NCBI GenBank assembly: GCA_965207025.1
Contig: OZ242258.1
Span: 2,728,001 to 2,792,000, forward strand
Direction of reading: 5' to 3'
Length of the DNA stretch: 64,000 nt
From: Bin87 sp034423595
Lineage (GTDB): Bacteria; Chloroflexota; Dehalococcoidia; Lucifugimonadales; UBA3495
In this document: positions 15,527 to 23,856 of the stretch, piece by piece
Layout of the letters: each line of letters begins with the position of its first letter
Numbering within the stretch: the stretch's first letter is position 1
Position numbers and translations under genes: made by a program
Notes under the pieces: model-generated
Seen by the model: the letters and a program-made list of their open reading frames with translations, nothing else
Databases searched by the model: none
What the model was told of the DNA's origin: nothing

Positions 15527-16507
15527 ATGTCCATCCTGCTGGTAGCATCACACGGCCCCGGCGCGGGTAAAACGTCCGTCGCCGCCGGCCTCGCCACCCT
15601 CATCGCCCGTAGCGGCGCGACGGTGTCGGTCTGCAAACCGCTATCGCCTGCCGGACGCACCGATCCCGACGCCATCTACTTCGCGCAGAATTTCCGCGGT
15701 GGCGTGGCCGTAGCCTCCGGCGACGATGCTGCTTCCCTGGACGCTGCCGCCAGCGCAGTCCGGTCGCTTGCCGGCATCAGTGAACACACGCTGGTTGAGG
15801 TGGCGAACCCGGCCAGTGGATCCGGGGTTTCATCCGCCATCACCGCCGGGCTGGTTGAACGACTGTCGGCGCGCGTCATCGCCGTGTTCGGATACGACGC
15901 GGCGCTGTCCGCCGTGGCTGTATCCAGCAGCGTCGCTCCTCTGGGCAGCGCTCTGGCCGGCGTGATTGTGAACCAGACGGCGCGTTACCGCACTGCCGAA
16001 ACCGGCCGGATGCTGGGCGAAGTATCCGCTGCCGGCATCCCCGTAGTCGCCGCGCTCCCGGAAGACCGTCCGTTGCTCTCGCTGACCATGAATCAGCTGG
16101 AGCAGCAGCTTGGCGGCCAATGGGAACTCGAACCCTCGGACGGCGACGCATGGATTGACCGCTTCCTCATCGGCGGCAACATCATGGACTCCGGCGCCGG
16201 CTACTTTGGCCGCTACTCCAACCAGGCCGTCATCACCCGCGCCGAACGCCCCGACATCCAGATGGCCAGCCTGATGCAGGACACCCGTTGCCTGGTGCTG
16301 ACCGGCGGCTCACGGCCCACCGAATACATCCGCGTGGAGGCGTCCAAGCGGGACGTCCCCGTGCTGCTCGTTGACGGCGGCACCGTCGCCACCGCCGACG
16401 CCGTGGGCAACCTGCTGGGTGCAGTGGTCCCTTACCACGCTCACAAAGCCGAGCGGATGGCCGACCTGCTGGCCGAGCGTATCGACGTAACCGACCTTTT
16501 GCAGTAG
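15527..16507 (+). CDS. P-loop (BioD/CobB-like) and DRTGG domain protein
   Basis: A 326-residue protein. The N-terminal HGPGAGKTSVAAGLA is a Walker A motif in a dethiobiotin-synthetase-like fold. The C-terminal part (from about residue 205) contains GGNIMDSGAGYFGRYSNQA and VLTGGSRP, typical of DRTGG domains. This pair of domains forms the N-terminal half of large phosphate acetyltransferases and also occurs alone, as here, without the catalytic PTA domain. Role is probably regulatory or nucleotide sensing. ATG at 15527 is the family start. The TAG stop lies within the next repeat. Confidence 0.85.
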   Translation: MSILLVASHGPGAGKTSVAAGLATLIARSGATVSVCKPLSPAGRTDPDAIYFAQNFRGGVAVASGDDAASLDAAASAVRSLAGISEHTLVEVANPASGSGVSSAITAGLVERLSARVIAVFGYDAALSAVAVSSSVAPLGSALAGVIVNQTARYRTAETGRMLGEVSAAGIPVVAALPEDRPLLSLTMNQLEQQLGGQWELEPSDGDAWIDRFLIGGNIMDSGAGYFGRYSNQAVITRAERPDIQMASLMQDTRCLVLTGGSRPTEYIRVEASKRDVPVLLVDGGTVATADAVGNLLGAVVPYHAHKAERMADLLAERIDVTDLLQ

Positions 16508-16531
16508 GGGCGGGTTTGAAACCCGTCCGCG
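16504..16531. repeat. Diverged GTAGGGGC palindrome supplying a stop codon
   Basis: GTAGGGGCGGGTTTGAAACC is intact but the right arm is mutated (CGTCCGCG). The first GTAG provides the TAG stop of the DRTGG protein. Confidence 0.65.
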
Positions 16532-16547
16532 TTCATCGTTCGATGGG

Positions 16548-16575
16548 GTAGGGGCGAGGCATGCCTCGCCCCTAC
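16548..16575. repeat. GTAGGGGC palindrome, core CGAGGCATGCCTCG
   Basis: A perfect 28-bp palindrome in the gap between convergent genes, 15 bp from the stop of the monooxygenase. Confidence 0.85.
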
Positions 16576-16589
16576 CGTTTGGTACTGAC

Positions 16590-16883
16590 CTAGTCCTGCA
16601 TCTCGAACCGCTCGGATTCCGGCGGTTGCGCCCACAGTTCCTCGGCCCCGGCCATGGCCACGGCCCGTTCGGGACTGGCGCGCCAGGCGTCGTAGATTTC
16701 GTTGCTGTCCCACGTGACCAGCGTTGAGATCTTGGTGGGATCCGACAGGGAGATGAACGTCTGCCGAGCCCCGAATCCGGGCGCTTTGCTCTGCGCCAGG
16801 CCGTTGCCTTCCAGCAGCGCTTTCGCCTCTGCGATCTTGTCCGCTTTGGCCCAATGGTGTGTCAGTACGCCAATCATCGCCAT
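16590..16883 (-). CDS. Antibiotic biosynthesis monooxygenase-like (ABM) barrel protein
   Basis: A 97-residue protein MAMIGVLTHHWAKADKIAEA with GFGARQTFISLSDPTKISTLVTWDS and AWRASPE. Size and strand order fit the dimeric ferredoxin-like ABM family. ABM members include heme-degrading and quinone-forming enzymes; many are uncharacterised. It ends near the repeat cluster and lies 24 bp downstream of nhaA. Confidence 0.7.
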   Translation of the reverse strand: MAMIGVLTHHWAKADKIAEAKALLEGNGLAQSKAPGFGARQTFISLSDPTKISTLVTWDSNEIYDAWRASPERAVAMAGAEELWAQPPESERFEMQD

Positions 16884-16907
16884 TGCGACCTACCTCCTTA
16901 GTATTGC

Positions 16908-18296
16908 CTAGTTGTCGTTTGATGAATCGCCGGGTGGCGCTTCCACTATCGTGGCGTCGGTGCCGTGCAGTTCGTGCGGGAGCACGCCGCGATGGTGTTC
17001 CATTACCCGGCGGCCTTCGGGCATATGATGAACGTGCAGGACCTTGCCCAGGACGTAGGCAACCAATGCCGCCACGATGCTGAGCACGGCGCCCATCTTG
17101 CCCGGTTCCTGGAATGGAGAATCGCCGGGGAACGCCTTGCCGGCCACGAATAGCGCCACCGTGAGGCCCAGTCCCGCAATCACCCCCGTGACCACCAGGT
17201 GTCGCACTCCCATGCCGTCCGGCAGCGGGAACCCGACCTTCGACGCCAGCCACGAGAACAGCGCGACGCCGATGCCCTTGCCCACGATCAGCGACACCAG
17301 CACCATCATCGTCACCAGTCCGATGCTGGAGAAGGCCACGCCGGCGTTGGCGAACGCAAAGAAGAACAGCCCGAAATCGACAAACAGTTTCAGATGGTGC
17401 TCGAACTGCTCCAGCACGCTGTGTTCCTCGTGGTGAGCATCGGCTGCCTGGGGATGCGGCGTTGACATCGACACGTGGTCATGGTCATGGTCGCGCTCCG
17501 GCTCCGTTGCGGTGTGATGGGGAGCGCTGGGCAGGAAAGGCACGATGGGCGCCAACGCCAGGGCCGGCTCCACTCCCGCGCCGGCCAGGCCAACCCACGA
17601 AAGCGAGCCGCCGGTCAGAATGTACACGGGCCACCAGCGGACCCGCAGCTTGCGCAGGACGAACACCACCGCCATGCCGCCCACCGTGGCCAGCAGCCAG
17701 ATGGGCTCCACCGGATGGTGTGGGTCCGGGTAGAACACCGCGATGATCACCAGCCCGATGGCATCGTCCACTACCGCCAGCAGCAGCAGGAAGTTCACCG
17801 CCGGGTGCAGCGGCCCGAATACTACCCGCGCCACCAGCCACGCCAGGGCGATATCGGTGGCGGTAGGTATGGCCCATCCGTTGGCCACGGCCCCGAATAC
17901 GTCGCTGCCTCCGTAAAAGATCCAGGCCAACAGGAAGTACAGGCCAACCGGCCCGAATACGCCGCCCAGTGTACCCACCAGCGGATTGATCGCCCGGCGC
18001 AGCGGGTTCAGCACCCCTCCGGGCAACGTGGATTCCGTGATCTCCTTGGCGGCGATGCCAAAGAAGAGGCACATGAACATCCCGTTGATGATGAAGTGCA
18101 GCGTCAGCGCATGCCCGAACACGTAAACATCGTGCCCGAGGGGGTGAAAGTCAACGACCACCTCGTACCAATGCTGGTTGACGTTGGCCGCGACCAGCCC
18201 CAGGATCACGCCAAGAATCAGGGGCAGAGAGTATTCCTGCAACAGGTTGACAACCCGCACCAACGGGTTCACTTCGTGGATAGTGTTGGCGTGCAT
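16908..18296 (-). CDS. nhaA: Na+/H+ antiporter NhaA family
   Basis: A 462-residue membrane protein. IPTATDIALAW carries Asp148 and VVDDAIGLVII carries Asp177-Asp178, equivalent to the Na+-binding and pH-sensing Asp triad of E. coli NhaA. About twelve helices are visible. An unusual His/Asp-rich stretch (about residues 268-302, with DHDHDH and HHEEH) is inserted between helices in the central cytoplasmic region, and the C-terminus also has HVHHMPEG. These may bind metal or tune pH sensing. ATG at 18296 is the start; the longer open frame is antisense to the neighbouring gene. Confidence 0.93.
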   Translation of the reverse strand: MHANTIHEVNPLVRVVNLLQEYSLPLILGVILGLVAANVNQHWYEVVVDFHPLGHDVYVFGHALTLHFIINGMFMCLFFGIAAKEITESTLPGGVLNPLRRAINPLVGTLGGVFGPVGLYFLLAWIFYGGSDVFGAVANGWAIPTATDIALAWLVARVVFGPLHPAVNFLLLLAVVDDAIGLVIIAVFYPDPHHPVEPIWLLATVGGMAVVFVLRKLRVRWWPVYILTGGSLSWVGLAGAGVEPALALAPIVPFLPSAPHHTATEPERDHDHDHVSMSTPHPQAADAHHEEHSVLEQFEHHLKLFVDFGLFFFAFANAGVAFSSIGLVTMMVLVSLIVGKGIGVALFSWLASKVGFPLPDGMGVRHLVVTGVIAGLGLTVALFVAGKAFPGDSPFQEPGKMGAVLSIVAALVAYVLGKVLHVHHMPEGRRVMEHHRGVLPHELHGTDATIVEAPPGDSSNDN

Positions 18297-18367
18297 CGGT
18301 GTCGTCAGCTCACAGCGGCGCGGTGGCGATTCGGAAACGGCGGAGATTTTACCATCATTTGCGCCGG

Positions 18368-19186
18368 TCAGACGCTCTGCTGCCAGCAGTCGAACGCCAC
18401 CGAAACCGGGCCGTCGTACACCGACCGCGCCTCCACCACCAGCAGCTCGGTGTCCGCGTGGAATGCGTTGTCGATGTGCGTCAGCGTCAACGATTGCACT
18501 CCCGCCAGCTGTGCGATGCGAGCGGCCTCGGCTGCCGTGGAGTGGGCCGTGGTATCCGCCCGTGTGCGGTCCACCTCGGTGCAGATGGCCTCGTGGATCA
18601 GCAGCGTTGCCCCTTCCGCCAGTTCCGCCAGGGACGGACACCACCGCGTGTCTCCGGAGAACACCACGGCGTGTTCTCCAGATTCGACGCGCCACGCCAT
18701 AGCGCCGCCGATGTGGTCAACGGGAGCGCACCTGGCCCGCACATTGGGAGACAACTGCACCCATTCGCCCGGCTCCGTGGGTTGCAGCGTGAATACCAGC
18801 CGGCCATCCCGCCGTCGCACGCCATCCGCTGCCACGTTCAGGCCGCGCGTTGGGTACGCCAGCAGTGTGCCGATGTCCGCCAGCGCCTCGCCGGACCCGT
18901 ACACCTGCATGGGCTGCTCGGCCGGATTGCGGCGGCTGCGCTGCATCTCGATGTGCGTCAACCCCTCGCAGTGATCGGAGTGGCTGTGGCTTAACAGGCA
19001 GTGGTCATAGTCCGTGGGCGATATGCCCAGTTGATCGCCATGGCGCAGCACGGTATTGCCCGACGCCGCGTCCAGCAGGATGCGCTCGCCCTGCGGACAT
19101 TCCAGCACCATCGCCGTGTGGTTGCGCATGGTGCTTCCGCCCGAGCCGGTGCCCAGATAACTGATAGTAAATCCTGCCGTCGCCAA
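18368..19186 (-). CDS. MBL-fold metallo-hydrolase (RNase Z-like)
   Basis: A 272-residue protein with SHSHSDHCEG (HxHxDH zinc motif), VVFSGDTRW and a late His. It begins FTISYLGTGSGG, as in RNase Z/ribonuclease-related metallo-hydrolases. A TTG at 19186 is the best start because AGGAGG ends five bases before it; the ATG in between is out of frame. It may act on RNA 3' ends or small molecules; the flexible arm of true RNase Z is not evident. Confidence 0.87.
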   Translation of the reverse strand: MATAGFTISYLGTGSGGSTMRNHTAMVLECPQGERILLDAASGNTVLRHGDQLGISPTDYDHCLLSHSHSDHCEGLTHIEMQRSRRNPAEQPMQVYGSGEALADIGTLLAYPTRGLNVAADGVRRRDGRLVFTLQPTEPGEWVQLSPNVRARCAPVDHIGGAMAWRVESGEHAVVFSGDTRWCPSLAELAEGATLLIHEAICTEVDRTRADTTAHSTAAEAARIAQLAGVQSLTLTHIDNAFHADTELLVVEARSVYDGPVSVAFDCWQQSV

Positions 19187-19222
19187 ATCATCCTCCTGTT
19201 GTCATTGCGAGCCCTTCCCGTT

Positions 19223-19315
19223 GTCATTGCGAGCGCAGCGTGGCAATCTCGTTCGAGGCAAGGGTACGCTGTTGCGATAGCTAGATTGCCGCGTCGCTGC
19301 GCTCCTCGCAATGAC
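19223..19315. repeat. Inverted repeat element GTCATTGCGAGCG family, 93 bp
   Basis: GTCATTGCGAGCGCAGCGTG at the left and its imperfect complement ending CTCGCAATGAC at the right, with about 30 bp between. A truncated extra copy of the left unit lies at 19201-19211. It looks like a REP doublet of a different family from that at 10858. Confidence 0.75.
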
Positions 19316-19325
19316 AGCCGTTATC

Positions 19326-20327
19326 CTACCCCAGCGCGACCCGCGAGTGCGGCAACACTGACGGATTCACCAGGAACTCCGGCATCCTGCCCTGCAAAAC
19401 GTCCACCGTCGCCTGGGCCGTGCTTACCTCCAGCTCCAGCACCGACTGCTGCGACAGGAACGCGACGTGCGGCGTGATTATCACGTTGTCCAGCGCGAAC
19501 ATCGGATGGTCGGCCGGCGGGGACGCCGACTCCATCACGTCCAGGCCAGCGCCGGCGATGCTGCCGTCCCGCAGGGCGGCGTACAGCGCCGGCTCATCTA
19601 CAATGGGGCCGCGCGCGCAGTTGATCAGGTAGGCCGACGGCTTCATCAGGCCGAACGCCAGCTCGCCGATCAGCCCCCGCGTCTCGTCGTTCAGCGGCGT
19701 ATGCACCGTAACGTAGTCGGACGCGGCCAGCAGTTCGTCCAGCGATGCCACCATCACGCCGTCCGGCAGGTTAGCGTCCGCCGACAGATACGGATCGTAG
19801 GCCAGAACCGACAACCCGAACGCCCGCGCCTTGTCCGCCACTGCGCGCCCGATACGTCCGAAGCCGACGATGCCGATGGTCTGGCCGCGCAGTCGCGTCA
19901 ACGGATGGGGCGACGGCGTGCCTTCCCAGCGTCCCGCTTTGGCGATTCCGTCGTAGAAACCCACCTGCCGATTCCAGGTCAGCAGCAGCGCCATCACGTG
20001 GTCGCTGACCTCATCCACGCAGTAGTCGGGCACGTAGGTAACGGGAATGCCCAGCTCGGTAGCCACGTCCACGGCGATGTTGTCCACGCCCACGCCGTAG
20101 CGGCTGATGCAACGGCACCGCTTGGCCGCCCGCACCACCGCCGGCGTGACCTGCGCGAAGCACGTCATGATGGCGTCGCAGTCAACTGCCAGCGACGCCA
20201 GCGTCTCCTCGCTGCCGTCCTGCGCCTCGACGACCTCAACGCCGGCGCCCAACCCGGCGGCCAGCACCTCGCGCTCCGGCGCGGTGGATGGCCAGACGAA
20301 GTCGGTGATGAGGATGCGGGTGGGCAT
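19326..20327 (-). CDS. D-isomer 2-hydroxyacid dehydrogenase (CtBP-like)
   Basis: A 333-residue protein with the NAD-binding GIVGFGRIGRAVADKA, the DYVTVHTPLNDETRGLIG segment, NCARGPIVDE and HVAFLSQQS. Catalytic Arg, Glu and His positions of the family appear present (SRYGVGVDN, GLDVMES, TPHVAF). C-terminal-binding-protein-like members reduce various 2-oxoacids. Substrate unknown. Single gene unit. Confidence 0.9.
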   Translation of the reverse strand: MPTRILITDFVWPSTAPEREVLAAGLGAGVEVVEAQDGSEETLASLAVDCDAIMTCFAQVTPAVVRAAKRCRCISRYGVGVDNIAVDVATELGIPVTYVPDYCVDEVSDHVMALLLTWNRQVGFYDGIAKAGRWEGTPSPHPLTRLRGQTIGIVGFGRIGRAVADKARAFGLSVLAYDPYLSADANLPDGVMVASLDELLAASDYVTVHTPLNDETRGLIGELAFGLMKPSAYLINCARGPIVDEPALYAALRDGSIAGAGLDVMESASPPADHPMFALDNVIITPHVAFLSQQSVLELEVSTAQATVDVLQGRMPEFLVNPSVLPHSRVALG

Positions 20328-20433
20328 GGATGGTTCCGGTGGGTGAGAATACAGCGGGGAGAGTATAACCGACAGGCCATCAGGGGTGAAACAAGATCGC
20401 GTCGCCTTTCACCTTGCCGCAATCTGCGGTTGG

Positions 20434-20462
20434 TTGGAATGGGTACCTGCTGTTGATACACT
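20434..20462 (+). promoter_or_regulatory. Putative promoter of hicB-TPR/hicA
   Basis: TTGGAA (20434-20439), 17-bp spacer, TACACT (20457-20462), 55 bp upstream of the ATG at 20518. Matches consensus at 8 of 12 positions. Confidence 0.4.
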
Positions 20463-20517
20463 GGAAGCGATTTTAGACCCTGTGCTGTTGTATCCACTAC
20501 GTCCCACGGAGGATCCA

Positions 20518-21153
20518 ATGTCAACCTGCACGCAGCAAACCCCGAACGCGCATCAGTCGGCCAAGCCGGATGAGTACGAGGTACTACTGCTCAGCCACCC
20601 CGAGGATCCGGGCTACGCGGTGGTCTGCCCCACCCTCGGCTGCGCCAGCCAGGGTGGCACCCGCGAGGAAGCGCTGGAAATGATCGCCGAGGCCATCGCC
20701 CTTTACCTGGACACCTTTGCCCGCGACGGCGCAGCAGCGCCACACGACCACGACGCCATGTCCCGTGCGCTCATGGAGTATTCCAGTGATGGTTGCGCTA
20801 TTGAGAAAGCCACCGTGCGCCCGGTGGATTGGGACGCGATCATTCTCCGTTGCGACGACCTCGTTCTGCGGGACTCCGCCGACTCCAAGACTTTCGTGGA
20901 GAGGGGCAACGCCTACCTGAACAAGGGAGACGACGACCGGGCCATCGCCGACTACGACACCGCTATATCCCTGGAGCCCGACTGCGCCGAAGCCTACGGC
21001 CGGCGTGGCGACGCTCACTTCAACAAGAGGGACTACGACCAGGCAATTGCCAACTATGACGCTGCCCTAAGGAGAGACCCATACGACGAGGCAATCCTCG
21101 GCAGTCTCGAGGCAGCCTACGTCGCGCTCCGGGAGAGGAGCTCGGGCGCCTGA
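20518..21153 (+). CDS. HicB-like antitoxin fused to TPR repeats
   Basis: A 211-residue protein. Residues about 19-66 (YEVLLLSHPEDPGYAVVCPT, then GGTREEALEMIAEAIALYLD) are a HicB/DUF1902 partial RNase H fold. The usual C-terminal DNA-binding HTH or RHH is absent. Instead residues about 124-191 form two tetratricopeptide repeats (FVERGNAYLNKGDDDRAIAD and AYGRRGDAHFNKRDYDQAIA). ATG at 20518 has CGGAGG five bases upstream. It overlaps the toxin gene (TGATG). The TPRs may bind a partner protein or the toxin; autoregulation must differ from classic HicB. Confidence 0.8.
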   Translation: MSTCTQQTPNAHQSAKPDEYEVLLLSHPEDPGYAVVCPTLGCASQGGTREEALEMIAEAIALYLDTFARDGAAAPHDHDAMSRALMEYSSDGCAIEKATVRPVDWDAIILRCDDLVLRDSADSKTFVERGNAYLNKGDDDRAIADYDTAISLEPDCAEAYGRRGDAHFNKRDYDQAIANYDAALRRDPYDEAILGSLEAAYVALRERSSGA

Positions 21154-21398
21154 TGCCGCCGCGAGTCCCTGGCTTCACCATCACTGAGGTCATACGCGCC
21201 TTTCGCAACGACGGCTGGACGATTACGCAGGGATCGAAGCATACCCTTGCGGAAAAAGAGGGCAGGAGAGTGCCGATCCCTCGCCACCCCGGCCGAGACA
21301 TCGCGCCCGGCACCATGGGAAGCATCATCGCGCAGGCCGGTTGGACCGTGGCCGAGTTTCGCAGCCTGGTTCGCCGGCGGAACCGGTCTGCTCAGTAG
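21153..21398 (+). CDS. hicA: HicA-family mRNA interferase toxin
   Basis: An 81-residue protein with VIRAFRNDGWTITQGSKHTL and PIPRHPGRDIAPGTMGSIIA, the dsRNA-binding-like HicA fold with its catalytic His in the GS-x-H position (His30). HicA usually precedes HicB; here it is downstream, as in some B-A ordered loci. Start overlaps the antitoxin stop. Confidence 0.88.
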   Translation: MPPRVPGFTITEVIRAFRNDGWTITQGSKHTLAEKEGRRVPIPRHPGRDIAPGTMGSIIAQAGWTVAEFRSLVRRRNRSAQ

Positions 21399-21553
21399 CG
21401 GTTCTGCCTCGCTAAAACTGGATGCGTGATGGCCCGACCAACGGCGTCCTGCCAACACGGCAAAACCGCCCAATGATCCCAGAATAGCGAACTGTTGAAC
21501 TATTATTGAATGTGGGTTACCTTATAAGCAACAAAATCCGCAAGGAGAATTGC

Positions 21554-22639
21554 ATGCTTGGGCATACCCTGTGGGACATGGACGAACAGACCTTGGGCAA
21601 GCACTTCGTACTGAAGGAATATCTGAATGGCTGGTTTCCCATATTGGGACGCTGGAACTCACGAATCGTTTTCATTGACGGCTTCGCCGGACCCGGCCAA
21701 TACCGTGGCGGTGAACCCGGATCTCCCATGATAGCGTTGGACGCCATTGACCAACACTCGAACTCTGCTAATTTGCAGGGTACTGAGGTGGTCTGTATTT
21801 TCATTGAGGAAAGCAAAGATCGCGCTGACTTTCTCCGTTCCTTGCTTGGCAAGCGTGGCAGCTCTGAAACAGTCAAAACCAGCGTCCTTGATGGCACGTT
21901 TAGTGACCACATGACGGAAATGCTGGACTATATCGACGAGCAGAATCTAAGGTTGGCACCTGCTTTCGTGATGATCGACCCGTTCGGCGTCAAGGGCAGC
22001 AGCATGGATGTAATCGAACGGATACTCGCAAACGCAAAGAGTGAATGCCTCATTTCTTTCATGTACGAACCTATTCGCCGTTTTCATGCACAGCCGGAGT
22101 TTGAAACGCCTTTGACCGAGCTTTTTGGCACAGATGACTGGAAGGAGTGCCTTGCAATGGCGGAATCACGTGAGAAAAAGCGTTTCCTCCACGATCTGTT
22201 CAGGAGCAGCCTGAAGTCCCGCGGTGCCAAATACGTTTTACCTTTTGAACTTTGGCGAGGAGGCCGGCATGTTTACACCTTATACTTCGCCACCAACCAC
22301 GAAAAGGGCTGCAATCTTATGAAACAGGCGATCTGGAAGGTTGTGCCGGACGGATCGTTTGAGTTTCGCGGACATAATCGACTTCAAGGTGTTCTTTTCG
22401 GTCCCGACGTTGATACCGACCCCTTGGCAGCGCAGCTGAAAGAAAGATTTGGAGGCCATACCATACCCATCGAAACGATTGAAAACTTCGTAATGACAGA
22501 TGAGACGATATTCCACACTGGCCACCTTCGACAAAAGACCCTCCAACCGCTGGAGAGGGCCGGCCTTGTCCAAGTCAACCGGCCTTCCGGAGGTCGAGGC
22601 TTTGCAAATGGGCGAAAAATTACTGTGAGGTTTACGTGA
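21554..22639 (+). CDS. tcmP: Three-Cys-motif partner protein TcmP
   Basis: A 361-residue protein. DEQTLGKHFVLKEYLNGW near the start, RIVFIDGFAGPGQYRGG and AFVMIDPFGVKGSSM fit the TcmP family, whose FAGPG and DPFG motifs suggest a Rossmann-like methyltransferase fold. ATG at 21554 has AAGGAG nearby. GC content is lower than in neighbours, suggesting acquisition. It is followed after 31 bp by the three-Cys (Gp37/Gp68) protein, the pairing for which the family was named. Function of the pair is not established. Confidence 0.88.
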   Translation: MLGHTLWDMDEQTLGKHFVLKEYLNGWFPILGRWNSRIVFIDGFAGPGQYRGGEPGSPMIALDAIDQHSNSANLQGTEVVCIFIEESKDRADFLRSLLGKRGSSETVKTSVLDGTFSDHMTEMLDYIDEQNLRLAPAFVMIDPFGVKGSSMDVIERILANAKSECLISFMYEPIRRFHAQPEFETPLTELFGTDDWKECLAMAESREKKRFLHDLFRSSLKSRGAKYVLPFELWRGGRHVYTLYFATNHEKGCNLMKQAIWKVVPDGSFEFRGHNRLQGVLFGPDVDTDPLAAQLKERFGGHTIPIETIENFVMTDETIFHTGHLRQKTLQPLERAGLVQVNRPSGGRGFANGRKITVRFT

Positions 22640-22670
22640 GAACGTATCGTGTTGGTAAGAGGTCTTGACT

Positions 22671-23405
22671 ATGGCACACGGCAGCAAGATAGAGTGGACT
22701 GATGCCACTTGGAACCCCGTTACCGGCTGCAACAAGGTTAGCCCGGGGTGCAAGCATTGTTATGCTGAGCGTCTGTCCAAGCGGCTGAAGGCTACCGGCA
22801 TGGCTAAGTACAGCAACGGGTTTGAGGTGACGCTGCATCCCGACACGCTGGAAATACCGCTGCGCTGGCGCAAGCCCCGCTCCATATTCGTCAACTCCAT
22901 GAGCGATTTGTTCCACATTGACGTGCCGGAGTGGTTCATTCGCGATGTGTTCAGCGTGATGGAGCGCGCCGACTGGCATCGCTACCAGGTGTTGACCAAA
23001 CGCGCCGAGCGTGTTGCGGAGTTAAGCGATGCGTTGCCCTGGCCGTCGCAGGTATGGATGGGCGTGAGCGTTGAATCCCAGGACTATGCGCACCGCATTG
23101 ACCTGCTCCGGGAAACGGACGCCCAGATAAAGTTCCTGTCGTTGGAGCCGCTGCTTGGTCCATTGCGCCATCTGAATCTGCAAGGCATAGATTGGGTTAT
23201 CGTCGGGGGCGAATCCGGTCCCGGCGCGCGGCCCATGCAACCCGATTGGGCCCGCGAAATCCGCGACCAGTGTGTTGATGCCGGCGTTGCCTTCCACTTT
23301 AAGCAGTGGGGTGGCGTCTTCAAGAAGCGCAACGGACGTGAGCTCGATGGGCGCACCTGGGACGAAATGCCGGCTTTTCCACTCGCCACCGCAGGAGTTG
23401 CGTAA
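22671..23405 (+). CDS. Phage Gp37/Gp68-type DUF5131 protein (three-Cys motif)
   Basis: A 244-residue protein. KIEWTDATWNPVTGC continues with Cys20, Cys27 and Cys30, a C-x6-C-x2-C set. Later SIFVNSMSDLFH, VWMGVSVESQDY, FLSLEPLLGP and WVIVGGESGPGARPM are family hallmarks. The fold is radical-SAM-like, and the three Cys may hold an iron-sulfur cluster; the chemistry is unknown. Partner of the upstream TcmP. Confidence 0.9.
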   Translation: MAHGSKIEWTDATWNPVTGCNKVSPGCKHCYAERLSKRLKATGMAKYSNGFEVTLHPDTLEIPLRWRKPRSIFVNSMSDLFHIDVPEWFIRDVFSVMERADWHRYQVLTKRAERVAELSDALPWPSQVWMGVSVESQDYAHRIDLLRETDAQIKFLSLEPLLGPLRHLNLQGIDWVIVGGESGPGARPMQPDWAREIRDQCVDAGVAFHFKQWGGVFKKRNGRELDGRTWDEMPAFPLATAGVA

Positions 23406-23415
23406 TATACGTGCG

Positions 23416-23435
23416 CATCGTTAATGTGTACGATG
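23416..23435. promoter_or_regulatory. Candidate operator upstream of the RHH antitoxin
   Basis: Perfect inverted repeat CATCGT-N8-ACGATG, 50 bp upstream of the RHH gene. RHH antitoxins bind such repeats to autoregulate. A CATAAT box follows at about 23445. Confidence 0.35.
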
Positions 23436-23484
23436 TCAATAGATTCATAATAATCACAACGACATTCATGGTGGATGGTGTTCG

Positions 23485-23709
23485 ATGTCAGTTCAAATTA
23501 CCGTGCGTTTGCCGGACGAACAGACGGCAGCTTTGGACGCAGCGGCCGCGGCGCTCAAACGCAGCCGGGCAGAGATAGTCCGCCAGGCGGTAGAGCAGTA
23601 CCTTGAAGACTTCGACGATCTATCCGTTGCAATGGAGCGGTTGATGGACCCGTCCGACCCGGTTCTGGATTGGGATGAGGTCCGCCGTGAGCTAACCGGG
23701 CTGCGTTAA
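23485..23709 (+). CDS. Ribbon-helix-helix (CopG/RelB-like) antitoxin
   Basis: A 74-residue protein. MSVQITVRLPDEQTAALD is the DNA-binding beta-strand, followed by helices with SRAEIVRQAVEQYLE; the C-terminal tail (PVLDWDEVRRELTGL) would wrap the toxin. Its toxin gene is reduced to a stump immediately downstream. Confidence 0.85.
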   Translation: MSVQITVRLPDEQTAALDAAAAALKRSRAEIVRQAVEQYLEDFDDLSVAMERLMDPSDPVLDWDEVRRELTGLR

Positions 23710-23718
23710 AGACGGCGT

Positions 23719-23790
23719 GGCCAAGGGTCTGGCGCAGAACTGGTGGTGCTGGTGATTCGGGTCGGGCATCGGCGCGAGTCATATCGCTGA
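23719..23790 (+). pseudogene. Remnant of a RelE/ParE-type toxin C-terminus
   Basis: In the frame ending with TGA at 23790, 23 codons read GQGSGAELVVLVIRVGHRRE followed by SYR. The VLVIRVGHRRE-YR ending is typical of RelE family toxins. The N-terminal about 65 residues are missing. The antitoxin at 23485 is therefore orphaned. Confidence 0.65.
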
Positions 23791-23856
23791 CAGAGCGCAA
23801 AAATCCTCTCGACCGGAACATCGCAACCCGGATTAGTTCCCCGCCAATTTGCAATC

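Noticed and set aside
556..16575. CRISPR array suggested by repeated palindromes
   Set aside because: Copies are scattered kilobases apart between unrelated genes, with no regular spacers, and their cores vary. No cas gene is present.
18300..18695. N-terminal extension of NhaA by about 130 residues
   Set aside because: The extension is antisense-frame sequence of the metallo-hydrolase gene, Arg/Gly-rich and without similarity; ATG 18296 fits the NhaA start.
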